Shown in pieces: positions 9,163 to 16,286 of a DNA stretch of 58,379 nt; positions within the stretch are counted from its first letter, which is position 1, and each line of letters begins with the position of its first letter. Source of the DNA: an uncultured Paracoccaceae bacterium. Its GTDB lineage: Bacteria; Pseudomonadota; Alphaproteobacteria; Rhodobacterales; Rhodobacteraceae. The stretch covers positions 1 through 58,379 of the forward strand of contig CAMFGW010000019.1 of assembly GCA_945952025.1 (NCBI GenBank), written 5' to 3'. The translations under genes were made by a program, and so were the position numbers. The notes below the pieces were generated by a model. It had not been told where the DNA came from, made no database searches, and saw nothing but the letters and a program-made list of their open reading frames with translations.

Positions 9163-10211
9163 CAGGCGAGGTCTCCTTGCAGGACGCCGTCTTTCACGAC
9201 GACGCGCCCATCGAGGGCGATGGTGCAGTTGCGCATGGGAAGGTCGAAATGGCCGAGCGTGTAGCGCCCGGCATACTGGTTGGCGCCGGTGGACCAGAGG
9301 AACGAGCCGGGCAGGGCGCGGAACTCGACCGCCTGCATGTCGCGCTTGTCGTACATGGTGGCCGAGACCCAGCGCGCGCCCGTGTTCATGCCCCAGCCGA
9401 CGTGGCTGATGCCGTAGGCGTTCCGGTCGCCCCAGGCCTCCATATATTCGCGGAAATGCAGCGCATCTATGCCGTCGCCCCTGATCTTGGTGATGAAGTC
9501 ATTCTCTACGGTGATGTCGATCGGGCCGCTGAGAAAGGTCTTGAAGGTCAGGTTCATGTCGCCGACGCCCATGACGATGCGGCCGTTGACCGCGCTCTGG
9601 CCGGGGAAGGCCAGGCACAGGCCGCCGGGCCAGTGGGCGACGCCGCCGGGCTTCGTCGAAAAGCCCGCCGTCCCGCCGCAGGGCGCGCCGCGCAGGTCGA
9701 CCGTCAGGTCTGTGCCGAGCGCCGAGGTGACGCGCATTTCCGACGCCTCGCGCAGCATCTGGATGCCAAGTTCAACCTTCGGCCCGTCTTCGGCGCGGGG
9801 TTCGGTGCGTTCCAGGATTTCGGGATGTTCGTTGGTGATGACCAGGAGCCGGGTGCGGCCAGAGCCTTCGATTTCGGGCCATTCGGGGGCGTGGATCAGC
9901 CCCTCGACCGTGCAGTCGACGACCACGTCGACCTGCTTCAGCGCCTCGATCGCCGCGCGGTTGCCCTGCAGCGCCCAGGATGTGCCGGTCGACTTGACCG
10001 GGACGGGGGCGGACTGCGGCGGCGTCGGCATCTGGATCATGCAGACATCGGCGCCAAGGTCGTAGGCCGCCAGTTCGCACAGGTGAATGAGGACGGGGCG
10101 CGACTGGGTTTCGGACAGGATGGCGATGGGCGTGCCCTTGCCTATCCCGTTCAGTGCCATGACCCGGCGGAAGGCCGCGAGCCATTTGCCTTCGACACGC
10201 TCCTGCAGCAT
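9162..10211 (-). CDS. M29-fold dioxygenase, NicX-like (2,5-dihydroxypyridine 5,6-dioxygenase family)
   Basis: A 349-residue protein alignable from memory with P. putida NicX over its length. The shared C-terminal blocks are GISHVGWG, FLWSTGANQYAG and GHFDLPMRNCTIALDG. The residues equivalent to the NicX Fe(II) ligands, as I recall them, are present: H270, H321 and D323. H107 (EGLIHAPEW) and H193 (VAHWPGG) match the two histidines implicated in catalysis. NicX opens 2,5-dihydroxypyridine to N-formylmaleamate with O2. Members of this family are often auto-annotated as leucyl aminopeptidase, which I consider less likely here given the aromatic-degradation neighbours. It is the first gene of a minus-strand operon with its own upstream region (10212-10348). 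Confidence 0.78.
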   Translation of the reverse strand: MLQERVEGKWLAAFRRVMALNGIGKGTPIAILSETQSRPVLIHLCELAAYDLGADVCMIQMPTPPQSAPVPVKSTGTSWALQGNRAAIEALKQVDVVVDCTVEGLIHAPEWPEIEGSGRTRLLVITNEHPEILERTEPRAEDGPKVELGIQMLREASEMRVTSALGTDLTVDLRGAPCGGTAGFSTKPGGVAHWPGGLCLAFPGQSAVNGRIVMGVGDMNLTFKTFLSGPIDITVENDFITKIRGDGIDALHFREYMEAWGDRNAYGISHVGWGMNTGARWVSATMYDKRDMQAVEFRALPGSFLWSTGANQYAGRYTLGHFDLPMRNCTIALDGRVVVKDGVLQGDLA

Positions 10212-10306
10212 CGCACGTCCCCCCTGTCACGCGATCCGGTCACGAGTCGGCACTGCGTGACTATGTCGCACCCTATGCTCCCTACACGGATAGGGCCTGT
10301 CAATAT

Positions 10307-10318
10307 ATTTTCGACAAT
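10307..10318. promoter_or_regulatory. Operator-like site upstream of the NicX-like operon
   Basis: ATTTTCGACAAT differs by one base from the perfect palindrome ATTTTCGAAAAT at 13116-13127 in front of the gntR gene and the bicupin operon. Next to it, on the minus strand, are a TTGACA hexamer (10298-10303) and a TTGTCG (10312-10317) 17 bp before CCTATC, either of which could be promoter elements. Local AT content is far above the surroundings. Confidence 0.5.
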
Positions 10319-10348
10319 CGTAAATGTTTGCGACAGGGAAATGCCGGC

Positions 10349-10981
10349 CTAGACCTTGCCCTCTGCGATGAGGCTGGCCCAGGTCGGCCGTTGCAGGTCG
10401 AACCGGTCATGGCTGCGAATGTAGCCAGAGCCGGAGCTTCGGGCGACGAGGTCCAGCGCGTCGGTGTCGATATGGGCGCGCCCGGCGTCCTTCAGGAAGC
10501 GGTCCTCGACATGGACGGCAAGGACGCGGCCGATCACCACCGTCTGACAGGGCCCGGTGACGACGGAGGAAAGCGACCGGCATTCGAAGGCGACGGGGCT
10601 GTCGGCGATCCTTGGTGGCGTGACATGGGCCGAGGGGGCGGTTTTCAGCCTCGCGAGCTCCAGCTCGTTCACGCCGAAGGGCGCGTCGGCGGAAGTCAGG
10701 TTCATGGCGCGGACCAGGGCCTCTGGCACCAGGTTCACGACGAATTCGCCGGTTTCCAGGATGTTCAGCGCCGTGTCCTTGAAGCCCCGTCCCGGCGCGC
10801 CCATCAGGCCCAGCGCGATGGTCGGCGGCGCCGATCCCATGACGTTGAAGAAGGAATAAGGTGCGGCGTTCAGCCCTGCCCGTCCCCTGGTCACCACCCA
10901 AGCGATGGGGCGCGGGACCACGGTGCCCGCCAGAAGCTTGTAGGCGATCGCTTCGGGAACCTGGTCCAGATCGTAGCGCAT
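10349..10981 (-). CDS. Flavin reductase (DIM6/NTAB, FMN-binding split-barrel family)
   Basis: A 210-residue protein of the flavin-reductase-like split-barrel family. The typical segments are VVPRPIAWVVTRG (21-33), NAAPYSFFNVMGSAPPTIALG (38-58) and FVVNLV. It would reduce FMN or FAD with NAD(P)H and supply the reduced flavin to a partner oxygenase. It is last in the three-gene operon bicupin-FAH-reductase, 6 bp after the FAH gene. The acyl-CoA-dehydrogenase-fold protein at 7819-9162 is the only flavoprotein oxygenase candidate nearby and thus the likely partner (inference). Confidence 0.85.
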   Translation of the reverse strand: MRYDLDQVPEAIAYKLLAGTVVPRPIAWVVTRGRAGLNAAPYSFFNVMGSAPPTIALGLMGAPGRGFKDTALNILETGEFVVNLVPEALVRAMNLTSADAPFGVNELELARLKTAPSAHVTPPRIADSPVAFECRSLSSVVTGPCQTVVIGRVLAVHVEDRFLKDAGRAHIDTDALDLVARSSGSGYIRSHDRFDLQRPTWASLIAEGKV

Positions 10982-10987
10982 GACGGC

Positions 10988-11911
10988 TCAGGCGTCGGGC
11001 GTTGCGTCGACCACGGGATTGCGCAGCCTGCCGATCCCCTGGACATGACCCGCGACCACGTCGCCCGGCTTCAGCCATTCCTGCGGCGTGCGGCCGGCGC
11101 CGACGCCCGCCGGGGTGCCGGTCGCGATTATGTCGCCGGGTTCCAGCGTGATGCCGGTCGAGATGTCGGCGATCAGGTCATCGACCTTGAAGAGCATGTG
11201 CCGGGTGTTCGAGCGCTGCTTTTCCACCCCGTTGACCGTCAGCCAGATGTCGAGCCGCTGGGGGTCCGGCACCTCGTCCGCCGTCACGATCCAGGGGCCG
11301 AAGGGCGCGTAGCTGTCCATGCCTTTCGAGAAGATCCACTGCCCGGCGCGGCGGTTGTCGCGGGCCGAGACGTCGATCATCACCGAATAGCCGAAGACAT
11401 GGGCCAGCGCGTCGGCCTTCGCGATGCGCCGCGCGGTGGTGCCGATGATGACGGCAAGCTCGACCTCCCAGTCCAGCTGGCGGGTCATCTTGCCGTTGTG
11501 CTCGATCCCGTCGCCGGGGCCGATGACCGTGGTCGGGGGCTTGGAAAAGACCACCGGCTCTTTCGGCAGGTCCTTCGACGTGTCGAGCGTGGCCGCGCTT
11601 TCGGCGACGTGCTCGACGTAGTTCAGCCCGATGCCGAAGATGTTCTTCCGGGGCCGCGGGATGGGCGCCAGAAGCTTGACGTTCGCGAGCGCCGTGGCAG
11701 TCCCGGGCTTGTGGCGGGCATTCGCGGCCTGAAGGCAGGCGGCCAGCGTCTCGAGCCCCGGGCGGCCGCAGTCGATCAGGCCCAGCATGGTCGCGGGCAG
11801 CGTTTCGCCCTGCGCGGCACCCAGCCGTTCGACGTCCACCACAAGGTCGCCGTCGATCACGCCGAGCCGCGCGGGGGCCTCGACCGAGGCGCGATAGGTC
11901 ACAAGTTTCAT
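10988..11911 (-). CDS. Fumarylacetoacetate hydrolase (FAH) family protein
   Basis: A 307-residue FAH-fold enzyme with GLNYVEH (95-101), DWEVELAVIIG (147-157) with metal-binding E149 and E151, the third metal ligand D180 (VMIDVSARD) and the KGMDSYAPFGPW substrate loop. Members hydrolyse C-C bonds of ring-fission products such as fumarylpyruvate or maleylpyruvate, or decarboxylate/hydrate related acids. Lying 14 bp downstream of a gentisate-dioxygenase-like bicupin, it most simply hydrolyses maleyl- or fumarylpyruvate to pyruvate plus a C4 dicarboxylate. No maleylpyruvate isomerase gene is visible nearby. Confidence 0.88.
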   Translation of the reverse strand: MKLVTYRASVEAPARLGVIDGDLVVDVERLGAAQGETLPATMLGLIDCGRPGLETLAACLQAANARHKPGTATALANVKLLAPIPRPRKNIFGIGLNYVEHVAESAATLDTSKDLPKEPVVFSKPPTTVIGPGDGIEHNGKMTRQLDWEVELAVIIGTTARRIAKADALAHVFGYSVMIDVSARDNRRAGQWIFSKGMDSYAPFGPWIVTADEVPDPQRLDIWLTVNGVEKQRSNTRHMLFKVDDLIADISTGITLEPGDIIATGTPAGVGAGRTPQEWLKPGDVVAGHVQGIGRLRNPVVDATPDA

Positions 11912-11925
11912 CGTCCGTTCCTGAC

Positions 11926-13047
11926 TTAAAGAAGCGGCTGCTGGCCGCCGTTGTCGCCGAAGGCCTCTTCCCGATAAAGGCCGAGCGCGCGCATCACCGG
12001 CAGGTCATTCAGGCAGAATAGACACGCATCGTCGCGGTCCGAGCCGTTGACATGTTCATGCCAGGCCCAGGACGGAACGCAGAAGATGTCGCGTTCCTGC
12101 CAGTCGAAGCGCTTGCCGTTGATGATGGAATGACCTTTGCCCTTGGCGACATGGTACAGATAGCTGCCGGTATGGCGGTGGGCCTTGGTGCGCTCGCCCG
12201 GGCGCAGCATCTGCATGCTGGCGCCAAGGGTGCGCATCACCGGGCCGTTCGTCACTGGGTTCACATATTCCATCATCACCCCGTCGAAGGGACTGCCGTC
12301 GGTGGCCTGCGCGTATTTTGCCAGGGCGTCGTGGGTGGGCTCCCACTCGTACTTGAACATCGGGCTATAACTCTTGCGCCAGTCTTGCCCGTATGGGGTC
12401 AGACCCGGATTGCCCCAGGTCTTGGTCATGTCGTCGACGGCATAGCCGACCGCCTGGTTGAGGTCGGGGTGGACCTCGTAGAAGTTCGCTTCCATCGCGT
12501 TGACGAAGGGAATGTCGAGCCCGTCCTGCCAAAGGCAGAGGCTGCCGTCGGCGCTGACGCCATGTTCATGCCAGGTGCCGTTCGGGGTCAGCACGAAGTC
12601 GTTGGCGCCGAGCGTCATCTTGTGGCCGTCAACGACCGTGTAGGCGCCGCGCCCCTCCATGATGAAGCGGATGGCGCTGGCGGAATGGCGGTGCGCGCCC
12701 GCCACCTCGCCGGGGTTCATGACCTGAAGGCCGGCATAGATCCAGCCGACCGCCGCCGCCACGTCCTGGCGGCCGGGGTTGTTCAGGTAGATCACCCGCC
12801 TGCCCGCCTTTTCCGGCGTCACCAGATCGACCGAGCGGACCACATGGTCGCGCAGGTCCTTGTAGCGCCAGACGACCGGGACCGACTGGCTTTTCGGCTG
12901 CCAGGGCTCGATCTTGTTGGCGACGGTCCAGAGCGCGCCGGCGTGAAACCCGTCAAGTTGGTCGTAATAGGCCAGGAGTTCGGGCGTATCCTCGACGTTG
13001 GCGCGTCCGGCGACATCCTCGCGCCAGTTTTCGCGTTGGGTGGCCAT
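11926..13047 (-). CDS. Bicupin ring-cleavage dioxygenase, gentisate/salicylate 1,2-dioxygenase-like
   Basis: A 373-residue protein with two cupin barrels and the length of gentisate 1,2-dioxygenases. The N-terminal cupin carries H119, H121 (GAHRHSASAIRF) and H160 (NGTWHEHG); the C-terminal cupin carries H290, H292 (KAHRHTGSYLYH) and H330 (SWAWHEHV). Both barrels thus keep the three-His Fe(II) set. The family cleaves gentisate, 1-hydroxy-2-naphthoate, salicylate or 5-aminosalicylate; the substrate cannot be told apart here. The ATG at 13047 has GGAGGA 3 bp upstream; longer upstream frames lack a ribosome binding site and run through the promoter. It is first in its operon and divergent from gntR. 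Confidence 0.88.
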   Translation of the reverse strand: MATQRENWREDVAGRANVEDTPELLAYYDQLDGFHAGALWTVANKIEPWQPKSQSVPVVWRYKDLRDHVVRSVDLVTPEKAGRRVIYLNNPGRQDVAAAVGWIYAGLQVMNPGEVAGAHRHSASAIRFIMEGRGAYTVVDGHKMTLGANDFVLTPNGTWHEHGVSADGSLCLWQDGLDIPFVNAMEANFYEVHPDLNQAVGYAVDDMTKTWGNPGLTPYGQDWRKSYSPMFKYEWEPTHDALAKYAQATDGSPFDGVMMEYVNPVTNGPVMRTLGASMQMLRPGERTKAHRHTGSYLYHVAKGKGHSIINGKRFDWQERDIFCVPSWAWHEHVNGSDRDDACLFCLNDLPVMRALGLYREEAFGDNGGQQPLL

Positions 13048-13081
13048 CGGCTCCTCCGGGGTTCGAGGGGGGTATCTACGA

Positions 13082-13110
13082 ACTATGCCAGCCATAATTT
13101 TCGCTAGCAA
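13082..13110 (-). promoter_or_regulatory. Candidate promoter of the bicupin-FAH-flavin reductase operon
   Basis: On the minus strand, TTGCTA (13105-13110) is followed by a 17-bp spacer and CATAGT (13082-13087). The ATG lies 34 bp further on. The palindrome at 13116-13127 sits 5 bp upstream of the -35. Confidence 0.5.
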
Positions 13111-13115
13111 CCAAA

Positions 13116-13127
13116 ATTTTCGAAAAT
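13116..13127. promoter_or_regulatory. Candidate GntR operator (12-bp palindrome)
   Basis: ATTTTCGAAAAT is a perfect palindrome in the divergent bicupin/gntR region. The half AATTTTCG recurs 19 bp away at 13096-13103, overlapping the bicupin promoter spacer. A near copy lies at 10307-10318. Position and recurrence suggest binding by the adjacent GntR protein (inference). Confidence 0.55.
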
Positions 13128-13134
13128 AATGAAA

Positions 13135-13163
13135 TTGCAGTGCCCCAAGGCTGTGGCTAATCT
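13135..13163 (+). promoter_or_regulatory. Candidate gntR promoter
   Basis: TTGCAG (13135-13140), a 17-bp spacer and TAATCT (13158-13163) give a good sigma-70-type match. The ATG at 13186 is 22 bp downstream of the -10. Confidence 0.5.
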
Positions 13164-13185
13164 GGCGGCAAATGGGGGAAACGTC

Positions 13186-13860
13186 ATGACCCTGGCCGAA
13201 AAAGCCTACCAGTCGCTGCGCAAGGATATCGTCGAGGGCCGCTTCCAGCCGGAAAGCCCGCTGCGGCTGGCAGAGCTGAGCGACCGCTACGGCATGGGCT
13301 TTTCGCCGCTGCGCGAGGCGCTGAACCGGTTGCAGTCCGAACGGCTGGTGACGGCCGAATCCCTGCGCGGTTTCCGCGTCTCGCGCCAGTCGCTGGCCGA
13401 GTTCGAGGATGCGCTGCAAAGCCGCCTTCTGATCGAGACAGAGGCGCTGACGCTCTCGATCGCGCGGGGGGACGACAACTGGGCGGCGTCGGTCGTCGCG
13501 GCGCTTTATGCGCTGAAGCTTCAGACGGGGCGTGCCGCGGGCGATGTCGACGCGCTCAAGATGCGCCACCATGCCTTTCACCGGGCCCTCTTGTCGGCCT
13601 GCGGGTCGGACTGGCTTCTTGAGTTTTTCGAAAGGCTCTATGCGGCAACCGAACGCTACCGCATCCCGGCCCTGACCGCCGCCGGACCGCAAAAGCGCGA
13701 TATCGACGAGGAACATGCAGAGATCGCCAATGCCGCGCTGGCGCGCGATCCGGGCATGGCGGCCGCACTCCTGCGCGCCCATTACCTGCGCACGGCGACC
13801 GCGATTCGTGCTAGCATGGCGCCCGTCAGACCCTTCGTGCCGAGTATTGATTCCGTCTGA
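13186..13860 (+). CDS. GntR-family (FadR/FCD subfamily) regulator of the adjacent catabolic operons
   Basis: A 224-residue protein with an N-terminal winged helix (EKAYQSLRKDIVEGRF, then LRLAELSDRYGMGFSPLREALNRLQSERLV) and an all-helical FCD ligand-binding domain in the C-terminal two-thirds (RHHAFHRALLSACGSDWLLEFF; DIDEEHAEIANAAL), with the His/Asp residues that bind a metal in that family. I chose the ATG at 13186 because GGGGGA precedes it and the predicted promoter would exclude the earlier ATG at 13129. It is divergent from the bicupin operon. Regulators of this type usually repress until the pathway substrate or a carboxylic-acid intermediate binds. Confidence 0.9.
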   Translation: MTLAEKAYQSLRKDIVEGRFQPESPLRLAELSDRYGMGFSPLREALNRLQSERLVTAESLRGFRVSRQSLAEFEDALQSRLLIETEALTLSIARGDDNWAASVVAALYALKLQTGRAAGDVDALKMRHHAFHRALLSACGSDWLLEFFERLYAATERYRIPALTAAGPQKRDIDEEHAEIANAALARDPGMAAALLRAHYLRTATAIRASMAPVRPFVPSIDSV

Positions 13861-13925
13861 GGCGGGGTGGCTGAAGCGGTCTGGCCTGCGGCAGCTTGTC
13901 GCTGTCGGTTCCGGCGAACGTCCGT

Positions 13926-13939
13926 TTGACCTGTGTCAA
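13926..13939. promoter_or_regulatory. FNR/NNR-type binding site upstream of nosR
   Basis: TTGAC-CTGT-GTCAA is a perfect inverted repeat of the Crp/Fnr superfamily class that binds TTGAT-N4-ATCAA and TTGNC-N4-GNCAA sites (FnrL, NnrR, DNR). Spacing from its centre to a start near 13974 fits a class II activator site at about -41.5. This indicates oxygen and/or NO control of nosRZDFYLX. Confidence 0.75.
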
Positions 13940-14007
13940 TGATCGGACCTTAGCGTAGTGGCAGAAGGCGCGCGATGGCGGGCCGCTCTGGCCCGGACGG
14001 GGTCCAG

Positions 14008-16248
14008 ATGCGACGTTTTCTTCCCAACCGGCTTCTTCTGATTTCGATCCTGGCCTTTCTGGCGCCGATCCTGCCAGCCGCGCCTGCGCTGGCCGACTCG
14101 GTCCTGTCGAAATACCTGACCGAGGTGGTTCCGGGCGATCTGGTCGCGGGCGCCGACGGGTTCGGGGCGATCCGGAGCGATGTGCCGGTGGCGCCGGTCC
14201 TGAAGGGCGGCCAGCAGATCGGCTGGGCCTATGTGACGTCGGACTTCGTGGGCACGACAGGCTATTCGGGCAAGCCGATCCACACGATGGTCGCGGTCGA
14301 CGACAAGGCCCACATCATAGGCGTCGATATCATCAAACATTCCGAGCCGATCGTGCTGATCGGGATTCCGAACGCCAAGATCAAGGCGCTGGCCGAGGGC
14401 TATATCGGCGTCGATCTGGTGAAAGAGGCCGAAACCGGGGGCACGAGCCACGATCTGAAGATCATCTCGGGCGCCACGGTGACGGTTATGGTGATCGACG
14501 ATTCCATCATCCGCTCGGGGCTGAAGGTCGCCCGCGCGCTGGGTCTTGCCGGCATGAAGCCCGAAGCGGCGGCGGTGTCGACGGTCGAGGTGAACCCCGA
14601 CGCCAAGGCGCCGGCCGACTGGCCCGCCATGCTGGGCGACGGCACGGTCCGGCGGCTTCTGGTGACGGTCGCGCAGGTGAACGAGGCCTTCGCGGCGCTG
14701 GGCGATCCGCGCGCCGTCGAACGGGCCGAAACCGGCGCGCCGGACAGCACCTTCATCGACATGCAGACCGCGCTCGTCTCTGTTCCGGGGATCGGCAAGG
14801 CGGTTCTTGGCGGGGCGGAATACCAGAATCTGGTCAACTTCCTGAAGCCGGGCGAAAGTGCGGTCGTCATCGCCGGGCTCGGCACCTATTCCTTCAAGGG
14901 GTCGGGCTATGTGCGGGGCGGCATCTTCGACCGGATCGTCCTGGTGCAGGATGATGTGTCGGTCCGCTTCCACGACCGCGATCACAAGCGCCTGTCGGGC
15001 CTGAACGTTCCGGGCCAGCCGGAGTTCACGGAAGCCGACATCTTCCGCATTCCGGCCGATACCGGGTTCGATCCGGCCAAGCCCTTCCGCATCCAGCTTC
15101 TGGTGCAGCGCCCGGTGGCGGCGACGGAGAAGCTGTTCACCACCTTCGATCTGGCCTACCAGTTGCCGCCCGCCTACCTGCGGACCGTCGCGCCGCCGGC
15201 GCCCGCGCCGGCAGCAACGGCCGAGGCGGGCGGAGCCGCGGCGGCTTCGGTGGAAAGCGACGAGGCCTCGGCCCAGTCCGCGCTCTGGAAGAAGATCTGG
15301 CTCGACAAGAAGCCGCAGATCGCCGTCCTTGGCGCGATGCTCTTCGTGCTGACGGCGGTCTTCTTCTTCCAGACCTGGGCCACACGGAATGCGCGGCTCT
15401 TCTTCTGGTTCCGCATCGGCTTCCTGACCGTCACGCTGGTCGTCCTGGGCTGGATGTGGAACGCGCAGCTGTCGGTCGTGAACCTCTTGGCGCTTTTCGG
15501 GGCGCTGATGACGGGGTTTTCCTGGCAGGCGTTCCTCCTGGACCCCCTGACCTTCATCCTGTGGTTCTCGCTCGCCGCCGCCATGATCTTCTGGGGCCGG
15601 GGCGCCTATTGCGGCTGGCTCTGCCCCTTCGGCGCGCTGCAAGAGCTTCTGAACCGCATCGCCAAGGCGATGCATATCCCGCAATGGACGCTGCCCTGGG
15701 GCCTGCACGAAAGGCTCTGGCCGGTCAAATACATGATTTTCCTGGGCCTTTTCGGCGCGTCGCTCATGTCGATCGAACAGGCCGAACATCTGGCCGAGGT
15801 CGAGCCCTTCAAGACCGCGATCATCCTGAAGTTCGTCCGCGCCTGGCCCTTCGTGGCCTATGTGGCGGCGCTTCTGGCTGCCGGGCTGTTCGTCGAGCGG
15901 TTCTACTGCCGCTACCTCTGCCCGCTTGGCGCAGCGCTGGCCATCCCGGCACGGATGCGGATGTTCGACTGGCTGAAGCGTTACCACGAATGCGGCAATC
16001 CCTGCCAGACCTGCTCCCATGAATGCCCGGTGCAGGCCATCCACCCGACCGGGGAAATCAACCCCAATGAATGCGTGAACTGCCTGCATTGCCAGGTGCT
16101 TTACCAGTCCGAAACCAAGTGCCCGGTCGTGATCCGCAAGCTCAAGCGCCGCGAGGCGGTGCAGCCGATCCCGACCGGTCTTCGCCCGAAACCCGCTCAC
16201 GCCCACGCAAAGATGAAAGCCGGGGAACCGAACCCCGGCGAGGCGTGA
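14008..16248 (+). CDS. nosR: NosR, membrane flavin/iron-sulfur protein for N2O reductase
   Basis: A 746-residue protein: signal peptide ([13 protein letters not shown]... to AALADS-type cleavage), a periplasmic FMN-binding domain with flavinylation motif SGATVT (about 154-159), six or so transmembrane helices, and NapH/polyferredoxin-type motifs CGWLCPFG (about 535) and CRYLCPLG (about 634). Two C-terminal 4Fe-4S clusters follow ([15 protein letters not shown]). NosR feeds electrons from the quinol pool to NosZ and is needed for nos expression. An in-frame ATG at 13975 has a fair ribosome binding site. I prefer 14008 because it begins the signal peptide directly and leaves a leader after the promoter predicted from the FNR box. 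NosX supplies the covalent FMN. Confidence 0.95.
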   Translation: MRRFLPNRLLLISILAFLAPILPAAPALADSVLSKYLTEVVPGDLVAGADGFGAIRSDVPVAPVLKGGQQIGWAYVTSDFVGTTGYSGKPIHTMVAVDDKAHIIGVDIIKHSEPIVLIGIPNAKIKALAEGYIGVDLVKEAETGGTSHDLKIISGATVTVMVIDDSIIRSGLKVARALGLAGMKPEAAAVSTVEVNPDAKAPADWPAMLGDGTVRRLLVTVAQVNEAFAALGDPRAVERAETGAPDSTFIDMQTALVSVPGIGKAVLGGAEYQNLVNFLKPGESAVVIAGLGTYSFKGSGYVRGGIFDRIVLVQDDVSVRFHDRDHKRLSGLNVPGQPEFTEADIFRIPADTGFDPAKPFRIQLLVQRPVAATEKLFTTFDLAYQLPPAYLRTVAPPAPAPAATAEAGGAAAASVESDEASAQSALWKKIWLDKKPQIAVLGAMLFVLTAVFFFQTWATRNARLFFWFRIGFLTVTLVVLGWMWNAQLSVVNLLALFGALMTGFSWQAFLLDPLTFILWFSLAAAMIFWGRGAYCGWLCPFGALQELLNRIAKAMHIPQWTLPWGLHERLWPVKYMIFLGLFGASLMSIEQAEHLAEVEPFKTAIILKFVRAWPFVAYVAALLAAGLFVERFYCRYLCPLGAALAIPARMRMFDWLKRYHECGNPCQTCSHECPVQAIHPTGEINPNECVNCLHCQVLYQSETKCPVVIRKLKRREAVQPIPTGLRPKPAHAHAKMKAGEPNPGEA

Positions 16249-16286
16249 CGCATCAACCACAACCTCTCAGCAAAAGGACCAGAAAG

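Noticed and set aside
6562-9264. Open frame of 900 codons on the plus strand across the hydrolase and flavoprotein genes
   Set aside because: It is antisense to two genes with clear catalytic motifs. Long antisense frames are a by-product of high third-position GC.
13861-13930. tRNA-like start GGCGGGGTGGCTGAAGCGGT resembling a class II tRNA D-arm
   Set aside because: No matching acceptor 3' strand, no anticodon arm, and GGTTCCGGCGAAC does not fit the conserved T-loop. It is only a chance resemblance before the nos promoter.
13936-16260. Open frame of 774 codons antisense to nosR
   Set aside because: Same cause; nosR has all expected motifs in the sense frame, and this frame covers the nosR promoter and FNR box.
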